From Mycobacterium sp. IS-3022 (lineage in GTDB: Bacteria > Actinomycetota > Actinomycetes > Mycobacteriales > Mycobacteriaceae), in NCBI RefSeq assembly GCF_001500065.1, contig NZ_LQIN01000051.1, positions 124,001-188,000 on the forward strand: a stretch of 64,000 bases of DNA. Reading direction: 5' to 3'. The translations under genes were made by a program, and so were the position numbers. Shown piece after piece: positions 15,425-22,939 of this stretch (within the stretch, counting starts at the first letter, position 1; each line of letters opens with the position of its first letter). Under the pieces are notes generated by a model. That model was given only the letters and a program-made list of their open reading frames with translations. It was not told the DNA's origin and ran no database searches.

Positions 15425-17305
15425 CTAAGCGGCACCGCCGCGCAAGATCGGCTTCAGCTTCTCGAGCACCGTCGGGTCTTCGATGGTCGAGGGGACCGGC
15501 TCGTCTCGACCCTCGGCGATGCCTCGCATGGTTTTGCGCAGGATCTTGCCGGACCGGGTCTTGGGCAGCGCCGCGACGACGTCGACCTCCTTCAGGGAGG
15601 CGACCGCGCCGATGTTCTGCCGTACCGCCTCGACCAGCTCCTCGGCCAGCCGGTCGGCCTTGGCGCCCGCCTTGAGCACGACGAAGCCGCGTGGCACCTG
15701 GCCCTTGATCTCGTCGCTCACCCCGATCACTGCACACTCGGCGACCGCGGGATGGGCGGCCAGGACGGCCTCGACCGATCCCGTCGACATCCGGTGCCCG
15801 GCGACGTTGATCACGTCGTCGGTGCGTCCCATCACGAACAGGAAGCCGTCCTCGTCGACGTATCCGCCGTCGCCGGTGAGGTAGTAGCCGGGAAACGCCG
15901 ACAGGTACGACGCGATGTATCGGTCGTCGGCGGCCCACAGCGTCGGCAGGGTGCCCGGGGGCAGCGGCAGCTTGACGCAGATCGCCCCCTCCTCGTTCGG
16001 CTCGCACTGCGAGCCGTCGGGGCGCAGGATCCGGACGTCGTATCCGGGCATCGCCAGCGCGGCCGAGCCCGGCTTGATGGGTTGCGGCTCAACACCCATG
16101 GGGTTGGCGGCGATCGACCATCCGGTCTCGGTCTGCCACCAGTGGTCGACCACCGGAACCCCGAGTTTCTCCGAAGCCCAGTAATAGGTGCCGGGGTCGA
16201 GGCGTTCACCGGCCTGGAACAAATACCGCAGCGCCGAGAGGTCGTGCTTGCCGACATGCAGGCCGTCGGGGTCCTCCTTCTTGATGGCGCGGATCGCGGT
16301 CGGCGCGGTGAACATGGTCTTCACGCGGTGCTCGGCGGCGACGCGCCAGAATGCGCCGGCGTCCGGCGTGCCAACGGGTTTGCCTTCGTAGAGCACGGTT
16401 GTCGCGCCCAGCAGCAGCGGTCCGTAGACGATGTAGGAGTGGCCGACCACCCAGCCGACGTCGGAAGCGGCCCAGAAGACGTCGCCGGGATGGGTGTCGT
16501 AGATGTTGCGCATGCTCCACAGCAGGGCGACGGCGTGCCCGCCGTTGTCGCGGACGATGCCCTTCGGCTTGCCGGTGGTTCCGGAGGTGTAGAGCACATA
16601 CAGCGGATCGGTGGCGGCGACGGGCACGGGTTCGGCTTTGTCGTCGGAGGCCATCAGCTCATGCCAGTCGTGATCGCGGTTCGCCACCAACTCGCAACGA
16701 CATTGGTCGCGTTGCAGGATCACGCAACTCACGGTGCTGTGCTCGGCGATCTGCAGGGCAGCGTCGAGCATCGGCTTGTATTCGACGGTCCGCGTCGGCT
16801 CCACACCGCACGATGCCGAGACGACCACGGACGGGCGGACGTCGTCGATGCGGGCCGCGAGTTCGTGTGCGGCGAATCCGCCGAACACCACCGAGTGGAT
16901 CGCGCCGAGCCGGGCGCACGCCAGCATCGCGATCACCGCCTCGGGCACCATCGGCATGTAGATGACGACGCGGTCGCCCTTGCCGACCCCGAGGCGACGC
17001 AGGACCGCGGCGAAACATGCTGTCGCATCGAGCAATTCGCGGTAGGTGTAGGTTCGCTGCGAACCGGTGACCGGCGAGTCGTAGATCAGCGCGGGCTGGT
17101 CGGCGCGGCCGTGTTCGACGTGGCGGTCGAGAGCATTGGCGCAGGTGTTCAGCTCGCCGTCGGCGAACCAGCGGTAGAACGGGGGATTGGAGTCGTCGAG
17201 GACCTGCTTCGGCTCGCGGGTCCAGGTGACCGCACGGGCGGCGTCGGCCCAAAACGCTGCTGGATCGGCGATGCTGGCGTCGAACAGAGTTCGGTATCCG
17301 GCCAT
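15425..17305 (-). CDS. prpE: Propionyl-CoA synthetase (PrpE-type acyl-CoA synthetase)
   Basis: Activates propionate (or acetate) to its CoA thioester with ATP, supplying the methylcitrate or methylmalonyl pathways. 626 residues, normal for PrpE. Landmarks in order: RWFADGELNTCANALDRHVE, the AMP-binding P-loop LYTSGTTGKPKGIVRDNGGH, SDVGWVVGHSYIVYGPL, WWQTETGW, and the C-terminal GRTDDVINVAGHRMSTG with catalytic Lys in LPKTRSGKILRKTM. I chose ATG 17305 (MAGYRTLFDASIADPAAFW), which matches where the family begins; upstream residues in the open frame are not family-like. It is divergent from the hydrolase at 17346, with 40 bp between. Confidence 0.93.
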   Translation of the reverse strand: MAGYRTLFDASIADPAAFWADAARAVTWTREPKQVLDDSNPPFYRWFADGELNTCANALDRHVEHGRADQPALIYDSPVTGSQRTYTYRELLDATACFAAVLRRLGVGKGDRVVIYMPMVPEAVIAMLACARLGAIHSVVFGGFAAHELAARIDDVRPSVVVSASCGVEPTRTVEYKPMLDAALQIAEHSTVSCVILQRDQCRCELVANRDHDWHELMASDDKAEPVPVAATDPLYVLYTSGTTGKPKGIVRDNGGHAVALLWSMRNIYDTHPGDVFWAASDVGWVVGHSYIVYGPLLLGATTVLYEGKPVGTPDAGAFWRVAAEHRVKTMFTAPTAIRAIKKEDPDGLHVGKHDLSALRYLFQAGERLDPGTYYWASEKLGVPVVDHWWQTETGWSIAANPMGVEPQPIKPGSAALAMPGYDVRILRPDGSQCEPNEEGAICVKLPLPPGTLPTLWAADDRYIASYLSAFPGYYLTGDGGYVDEDGFLFVMGRTDDVINVAGHRMSTGSVEAVLAAHPAVAECAVIGVSDEIKGQVPRGFVVLKAGAKADRLAEELVEAVRQNIGAVASLKEVDVVAALPKTRSGKILRKTMRGIAEGRDEPVPSTIEDPTVLEKLKPILRGGAA

Positions 17306-17345
17306 ATCGGCACGGTAGCGCGGCGGCGGCTTATAGTCGGCGGTT

Positions 17346-18209
17346 ATGACCGCGCAACCGCCTCCGATCGAAGGAGCGCGACGATCGTTCGTCGACGCCC
17401 GCGATGTGCGCTTCCACGTCACCGAAGCCGGTCCCGCCGACGGGCGTCCCGTCGTGGCGTTGCACGGCTGGCCGCAACATCATTGGGTGTATCGGGATCT
17501 GCTGGCCGACCCACCCGCCGGGCTTCGGATCATCGCGCCGGACCTGCCGGGCTACGGCTGGTCGGGGCCCGCGCCGCACCGGTGGGCCAAGGACGACGTC
17601 GCCGCCGATGTGCTGGCGCTGCTCGATACGCTCGGCCTCGACCGCGTGCTGCTGGTCGGCCATGACTGGGGCGCGTTCGTCGGGTACCGCATGGTGCTCG
17701 GCGCGCCGGAGCGCTTCGACGGCTATCTGCCGATGAACATGGCGCATCCGTGGGTGAGTCCGAAAGTGCTCGCGCCGCATCTGTGGCGGCTCTGGTACCA
17801 GGTGCCGCTGGCCACGATCGGTTCACCGCTGCAGCGGCGCACCCACTTCGTGGCTCGCGTGTTCCGGATCGCGTCCGAACTCGACCGCGAAACCGCGCGC
17901 GTCTACGTCGACCGCTTCCGCGATCCCGTCGTCGCCCGCACCGGCCGGGACACCTACCGAACGTTCCTGCTTCGCGAACTGCCCGCCGCGGCCAGGGCGC
18001 CCGCCCCGCCGCGGGCCACGGTGCCGATCCGCTGCGTGTTCGGGTCGGGCGATGACGCCGTGCATCCGTCGCTCGTCGCGGAGGAGACGGCCAACGCGGA
18101 CGACTACACCGTCTCGATGGTCGACGCCAGCCACTTCGTCGTCGACGAGCGGCCGGACGTGGTGCGGGCCGCACTGGTCGCGCTGGCCGAGGAGACTGTC
18201 CAGCAGTAG
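17346..18209 (+). CDS. Alpha/beta hydrolase, epoxide hydrolase-like
   Basis: 287-residue alpha/beta hydrolase. Oxyanion-hole HGWPQHHWVYRDL, nucleophile Asp in GHDWGAFVGYRM (an Asp elbow as in epoxide hydrolases and haloalkane dehalogenases rather than Ser), a likely acid in FGSGDDAVHP and the final His in DASHFVVDERP. The substrate is unknown. Divergent from prpE; it has no partner gene downstream. Epoxide hydrolase is favoured over dehalogenase by the HGWP motif. Confidence 0.85.
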   Translation: MTAQPPPIEGARRSFVDARDVRFHVTEAGPADGRPVVALHGWPQHHWVYRDLLADPPAGLRIIAPDLPGYGWSGPAPHRWAKDDVAADVLALLDTLGLDRVLLVGHDWGAFVGYRMVLGAPERFDGYLPMNMAHPWVSPKVLAPHLWRLWYQVPLATIGSPLQRRTHFVARVFRIASELDRETARVYVDRFRDPVVARTGRDTYRTFLLRELPAAARAPAPPRATVPIRCVFGSGDDAVHPSLVAEETANADDYTVSMVDASHFVVDERPDVVRAALVALAEETVQQ

Positions 18210-18271
18210 CCTGTAATCCCTTGCGGCACAGTGGTTTCATCAGTCACAAGCCGGGTGGATCTGTCGGTGGT

Positions 18272-18287
18272 TCGAACTAGTGTTCGG
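18272..18287. promoter_or_regulatory. LexA (SOS) box
   Basis: TCGAAC, four bases, GTTCGG matches 11 of the 12 fixed positions of the mycobacterial LexA consensus TCGAAC-N4-GTTCGA. It ends 2 nt before the ATG at 18290 and covers a -10-like TAGTGT at 18278-18283, so the gene is probably leaderless and SOS-controlled. Confidence 0.8.
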
Positions 18288-18289
18288 GT

Positions 18290-19708
18290 ATGTCGGTGGA
18301 GCGGATCGGTGAGCGGATCGCGGTGATGAGCCGCGAGCTGGCCGGGTTGTTGGCCGAGTCGTTCGAGTCTTTGAGCACCGCCGAGCAGTTTGCGGTGGCC
18401 GCGCAGTGGGAGACGTTGGTGCGTGCGCAGGCGGCGGTGGGGCATCGGTTGGTTGCCGAACTCGACCGGGCACCGGTCGCAGAACTGGGGGCCGGCAGTG
18501 TGGCGAAGGCGTTGGAGGTGCTGTTGCGGATCTCCAAGACCGATGCCCACCGTCGGGTGCGTGAGGCGGGCGAGTTGGCGCCGCGGCGCGCGATGACCGG
18601 TGAGGTGTTGGAGCCGGTCCTGGCGCACACCGCGGCGGCGGTGGAACGTGGGGTGATCGGACCCGAGCACGTGCGAATCATCCGCACGTTCTTCGACAAG
18701 AAGATTCCTCGTTCGGTGGGCTTTGATGTGCGCGAGGCCGCTGAGGCGCAGTTGGCCGAGCTGGCGGCCAAGCACACCCCCGAGGAGTTGCGCAGGGTCG
18801 CCGACCGGTTGGCTTATCTGCTCGATCAGGACGGAGAGTTCTCCGATGAGCTGCGAACCCGCAAGCGGTGGCTGAAACTTGGTGCGCAGCATAGCGACGG
18901 GATGCGCGAGCTGCACGGGCTGCTCGATCCGGCGACGAGTGCGGCGCTGGAGGCCGTTTTCGCCAAGGCCGCCGCCCCGGGGATGAACAACCCCGCAGAC
19001 GGGAACCCGTGTGTGAACGGCGAACCGGCCGAGGAGGCCGTGTCCTCGGACGCCCGCACGGCCGCACAGCGCAACCACGACGCGCTCGGCGCGATGTGCC
19101 GCGATCTTTTGGCCTCGGGCCGAATGGGCAGCCATAACGGGTTGCCTGCCACCATGATCATCACCGCCACGCTGCAGGATCTGCAGTCAGCGGCCGGGCA
19201 CGCTGTCACCGGCGGCGGAACGTTGGTGCCGATGGCTGATGTGATCCGACTGGCCGCGCACGCCTATCCGTATCTGGCGGTGTTCGACAAGCACACCGAA
19301 GAACCGCTGTATCTGGGGCGGGGCCGGCGGTTGGCGTCCAAGGCGCAGCGGTTGATGCTTTTTGCTCGCGAGCGTGGGTGCACCCGCCCCGGGTGCACGG
19401 CGCCGGCGTATCACTCCCAGGTGCACCATGCCGGCGCGGACTGGGCTGCGGGCGGCCGGACCGACATCACGGAGTTGACGTTGGCGTGCCCGACCGACAA
19501 CCGGGCGGTCAAGCCCGGTGGGTGGCGCACCCGAAAACGCAAAGACGGCCGCACCGAATGGCTACCACCACCACAGTTGGACACCGGCCAAGCCCGCGTC
19601 AACAACTACCACCACCCCCAGCGCTACCTCATCCCCGACGACGGACACGATGACGAAGGCGGCGAGAGTCCCGACGGAGAAGACAACGGAGACGACGACG
19701 CCGGCTGA
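18290..19708 (+). CDS. 13E12-family protein: DUF222 plus HNH endonuclease domain
   Basis: 472 residues: N-terminal helical DUF222 (about 1-300) and a C-terminal HNH nuclease with zinc-binding Cys (CTRPGCTAPAYHSQVHHAGADW, then LTLACPTDNRAVKPGGW). These proteins occur in many copies in mycobacteria and are called 13E12 repeats; several in M. tuberculosis belong to the LexA regulon. The role is unproven: mobile-element-like nuclease or DNA-damage factor. The LexA box on its start supports SOS induction. The C-terminal tail is acidic and Gly-rich (DDGHDDEGGESPDGE). ATG start 18290 is set by the box and by MSVERIGERIAVM. Confidence 0.92.
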   Translation: MSVERIGERIAVMSRELAGLLAESFESLSTAEQFAVAAQWETLVRAQAAVGHRLVAELDRAPVAELGAGSVAKALEVLLRISKTDAHRRVREAGELAPRRAMTGEVLEPVLAHTAAAVERGVIGPEHVRIIRTFFDKKIPRSVGFDVREAAEAQLAELAAKHTPEELRRVADRLAYLLDQDGEFSDELRTRKRWLKLGAQHSDGMRELHGLLDPATSAALEAVFAKAAAPGMNNPADGNPCVNGEPAEEAVSSDARTAAQRNHDALGAMCRDLLASGRMGSHNGLPATMIITATLQDLQSAAGHAVTGGGTLVPMADVIRLAAHAYPYLAVFDKHTEEPLYLGRGRRLASKAQRLMLFARERGCTRPGCTAPAYHSQVHHAGADWAAGGRTDITELTLACPTDNRAVKPGGWRTRKRKDGRTEWLPPPQLDTGQARVNNYHHPQRYLIPDDGHDDEGGESPDGEDNGDDDAG

Positions 19709-19763
19709 CGCCGCGGTATCTTCGCGCGCGTTTGACGGAGACCCCGTCGGGTAGCCCGCCACC

Positions 19764-20540
19764 ATGGCAGAGGGACGACCACTCGCGCTGGTAACCGGCG
19801 CCTCCAGCGGTATCGGCTTTGAGCTGGCGAAGCTGTTCGCCGACGATGGATACGACGTCGTCGTGGCCGCCGATGACGATGCGATTCATGCCAGCGCGGA
19901 CAAACTCGCCACCGGTGGAGCCGAGGTCCGCGCAGTACAGGTCGATCTCCGCAAACCCGACGAAGTCGAGCGCCTCTACCGCACTGCCACCGAGAACGGT
20001 CGCCCCCTCGAAGCGGTCGCGCTGAACGCCGGCATAGGCGGGGCCGGCCCGTTCGTCGACCGGGATCTCGACGACGACCTCCACATCGTCGACCTCAACG
20101 TGCGCTCGACGACGCACCTGGCCAAACTCGTGCTGCGCGACATGGCGAAACGCGGTTCGGGCAAGGTGTTGTTCACCTCTTCGATCGCCTCGACGATGCC
20201 CGGCTCGCTGCAGACCGTCTACAACGCGTCGAAGTCGTTCGTCCAGTCGTTCGCCGAGGCGCTGCACGACGAACTGCGCGACACCGGCGTCACCATCACC
20301 TCGCTCATGCCGGGTCCCACCGACACCAACTTCTTCCGCCGCGCGGACATGCTGGACACCCTCGTCGGTCGGATACCCAAAGACGACCCCGCTAAGGTCG
20401 CCGAGCAGGGCTACGACGCACTGATGACCGGCGAGCGCAAAGTCGTTGCCGCCTCGCCCCTTTCGAAGGCGATGGGCCTGGTGAATCGGGTCCTTCCGGA
20501 TTCGGTCAAGGCGGCCGCCAACCGGTTGATCTCGAAGTGA
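19764..20540 (+). CDS. Short-chain dehydrogenase/reductase
   Basis: 258-residue classical SDR using NAD(P). The cofactor loop is TGASSGIGFELAKLF, the structural LNAGIGG block is near residue 90, and the catalytic Ser and Tyr-X-X-X-Lys are seen as SSIAS and YNASKSF. The stop overlaps the GTG of the FAD oxidoreductase (GTGA), so the two are translated together and probably act on the same, unknown, lipid or alcohol substrate. Confidence 0.9.
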   Translation: MAEGRPLALVTGASSGIGFELAKLFADDGYDVVVAADDDAIHASADKLATGGAEVRAVQVDLRKPDEVERLYRTATENGRPLEAVALNAGIGGAGPFVDRDLDDDLHIVDLNVRSTTHLAKLVLRDMAKRGSGKVLFTSSIASTMPGSLQTVYNASKSFVQSFAEALHDELRDTGVTITSLMPGPTDTNFFRRADMLDTLVGRIPKDDPAKVAEQGYDALMTGERKVVAASPLSKAMGLVNRVLPDSVKAAANRLISK

Positions 20541-22132
20541 GCGTCCCCGCCACCGCCGACGCCGTGGTGATCGGAGCGGGCCACAACGGTCTCGTCGCCG
20601 CGGCAATGCTCGCCGACGCGGGTTGGGATGTGCTCGTTCTGGAAGCACAGCAGCAACCCGGCGGCGCGGTGAAAAGTGCCGAACTGTTCCCCGGATTCGT
20701 CAGCGACCTCTACAGCGCCTTCTATCCGTTGTCCGTCGTGTCGCCGGCATTGAAATCGCTACACCTCGAGGACCACGGGCTGCGGTGGGCGCATTCACCC
20801 GCGGTGGTCGGCCACGCGCGTTCGGCCGATGACTACGACGCGCCGGTGATCTGGCGCGACATCGACCGCACCGCCGAAGATCTGGATCGACGCCAGCGCG
20901 GTGACGGAGCGCGTTGGCGGGAACTGTTCGACCAGTGGTGCCAGATCAAGGAACCGCTCCTGGAGACATTGTTCGCGCCGTTTCCGCCCGTGCGTGGGGC
21001 GGTCGGTCTGCTGCGCAAACTCGGCACCGCCGAGGCGTTGCGACTGGCGCATCTGCTGTTATTACCCGCCGGCGTGATGGGCGAGCACCTGTTCGACGGC
21101 GAGGCGGCCCGACTCCTGTTGCTGGGCAATGCGATGCATGCCGATGTGCCGATCGACGCGCCGGGCAGCGGCGTCATGGGCTACATGCTGATCATGATGG
21201 CGCAGGACGGCGGCTTTCCGGTTCCGGTCGGCGGCGCGGGACAGCTGGCCGAGGCGCTGGTGCGCCGGGCGCAATCGGCCGGCGCCCACATCGAGTGTGG
21301 GCGCGAGGTCGACGCGATCGATGTCCGCGGCCGCCGCGCCGTGTCCGTGCGCACCACAGGCGGTGACACCGTGCGGGTACGGCGCGCAGTCATCGCCGAC
21401 ACCTCGGCACCGATGCTGTACCGCCGGCTTCTGCCCGCCGACGCCCTTCCCGACTCGGTGCTGCAGAGCATCGACCGGTTCGTCTGGGACACACCGGTGT
21501 TGAAGATCAACTACGCGCTCGACGCACCCATCCCGTGGCGGTCGAAAAGCCTGAGCGACGCCGGAACCGTCCACATCGGCGCCGACCACGACGGCTTGAT
21601 CCGGTGGATGGCCGATCTCAACACGGGGACGGTGCCGTTGCATCCGTTCATGTTGTTCGGGCAGATGACGACGGCCGATCCCAGCCGATCGCCGGAGGGC
21701 ACCGAAAGCGCCTGGGCGTATACGCATTTGCCGCGCGGCGTTGCCGACAATGCGTCGGCCGACCAGCTGTCGGCGGCCGTGGACATGGTGCTGGAGAAGT
21801 ACGCTCCGGGCTTCGGTGACCACATCGTCGGCAAGTCGATCCAGCGTCCGTCCGACCTCGAGGCCAGCGACGCCAACCTGCACGCGGGAGCCGTCAACGG
21901 CGGCACCTCACAGTTGTTTCAGCAGTTGGTCTTCCGGCCGGTGCCTGGCTTCGGCGGGGCCGAAACACCCGTAGAGAACGTGTATCTCGGCAGCGCAGGC
22001 GCATCGCCGGGCGGGGGAGTGCACGGTGCCTGCGGACGCAACGCCGCCCGCGCTGCGCTGGCCGAGGACGGCCGACTGGGTTGGCCGCGCCGGCAACTCA
22101 ACCGCGCGATCCTGTCGTTGATGACGCGGTGA
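20537..22132 (+). CDS. FAD-dependent oxidoreductase, phytoene-dehydrogenase/PYROXD2-like
   Basis: 531 residues. N-terminal dinucleotide-binding motif VVIGAGHNGLVAAAMLADAG followed by VLEAQQQPGGAVKS; C-terminal FAD block NVYLGSAGASPGGGVHGACG. This pattern belongs to the carotenoid/phytoene-desaturase-like FAD family (COG1233). No carotenoid genes are nearby, so a lipid or retinoid-like substrate is only a guess. The GTG start at 20537 overlaps the SDR stop. Convergent with kdpE. Confidence 0.88.
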   Translation: MSVPATADAVVIGAGHNGLVAAAMLADAGWDVLVLEAQQQPGGAVKSAELFPGFVSDLYSAFYPLSVVSPALKSLHLEDHGLRWAHSPAVVGHARSADDYDAPVIWRDIDRTAEDLDRRQRGDGARWRELFDQWCQIKEPLLETLFAPFPPVRGAVGLLRKLGTAEALRLAHLLLLPAGVMGEHLFDGEAARLLLLGNAMHADVPIDAPGSGVMGYMLIMMAQDGGFPVPVGGAGQLAEALVRRAQSAGAHIECGREVDAIDVRGRRAVSVRTTGGDTVRVRRAVIADTSAPMLYRRLLPADALPDSVLQSIDRFVWDTPVLKINYALDAPIPWRSKSLSDAGTVHIGADHDGLIRWMADLNTGTVPLHPFMLFGQMTTADPSRSPEGTESAWAYTHLPRGVADNASADQLSAAVDMVLEKYAPGFGDHIVGKSIQRPSDLEASDANLHAGAVNGGTSQLFQQLVFRPVPGFGGAETPVENVYLGSAGASPGGGVHGACGRNAARAALAEDGRLGWPRRQLNRAILSLMTR

Positions 22133-22246
22133 GCAATCACTCGGGCACCTTCTCTGGCCGAGCAGACGCAAAGTGACCCTGAAATAGCCGCCATTTGTGC
22201 GGCATCTTGCGACTGGTCGCGGAGGAGGAGGTCCCACGGGAAGAGG

Positions 22247-22939
22247 TTACTGCTGGAAGCGGTAGCCCATTCCCGCTTCGGTCAGCAGATGGACGGGATG
22301 CGAGGGGTCGTCCTCGAGTTTGCGCCGCAACTGCGCGAGATAGACGCGGAGATAGTGGGTTTCCTTCGCGTATGCCGGTCCCCACACCTCTTTGAGGAGC
22401 TCTTCGCGGCCGACGAGCTTGCCGCGGTTGCGCACCAGCATCTCGAGCATGCCCCATTCGGTCGGCGTCAGGTGGACCTCTGCGCCGTTCTTTGTGACCT
22501 TCTTGGCCGCCAGGTCGACGGTGAACGACGCCGTTTCGACGACGGGCTCCTCGGTATCCGACGCCACCGACGCGCGGCGCAGCGCTGCCCGCAACCTGGC
22601 CAGGAACTCGTCCATGCCAAACGGTTTCGTCACATAGTCGTCGGCGCCGGCGTCCAGTGCCTCGACCTTGTCGGAGGAATCGGTCCGTGCCGACAGCACG
22701 ATCACCGGTGCCGACAGCCATCCACGCAGACCGGCGAGCACGTCGATACCGGACATGTCCGGCAGGCCGAGGTCGAGCACGACGATGTCGGGGCGGTGGT
22801 CGGCCGCGGTCTCGAGCGCGTCGGCGCCGTTGGCGGCGGTGAACACTTCGTAGCCGCGCACCGACAGGTTGATGCGCAGCGCCCGCAGGATCTGCGGTTC
22901 GTCGTCGATGACGAGCACCCTGGTCTTCACCGCCGTCAT
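22247..22939 (-). CDS. kdpE: Kdp response regulator
   Basis: OmpR-family response regulator controlling the Kdp potassium pump. 230 residues: receiver with VIDDEPQILRAL, phospho-acceptor in VVLDLGLPDMSG, and a winged-helix DNA-binding domain (LTPTEWGMLEMLVRNRGKLV, YLRVYLAQLRRKLE). ATG at 22939 overlaps the kdpD stop by 4 nt. Ends the kdpFABCDE unit; in M. tuberculosis kdpDE is divergent from kdpFABC, so this all-collinear layout differs. Confidence 0.95.
   Translation of the reverse strand: MTAVKTRVLVIDDEPQILRALRINLSVRGYEVFTAANGADALETAADHRPDIVVLDLGLPDMSGIDVLAGLRGWLSAPVIVLSARTDSSDKVEALDAGADDYVTKPFGMDEFLARLRAALRRASVASDTEEPVVETASFTVDLAAKKVTKNGAEVHLTPTEWGMLEMLVRNRGKLVGREELLKEVWGPAYAKETHYLRVYLAQLRRKLEDDPSHPVHLLTEAGMGYRFQQ

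Noticed and set aside
15752..17665. 637-codon plus-strand frame opposite prpE
   Set aside because: Shadow of a complete, motif-rich PrpE gene; no domain visible.
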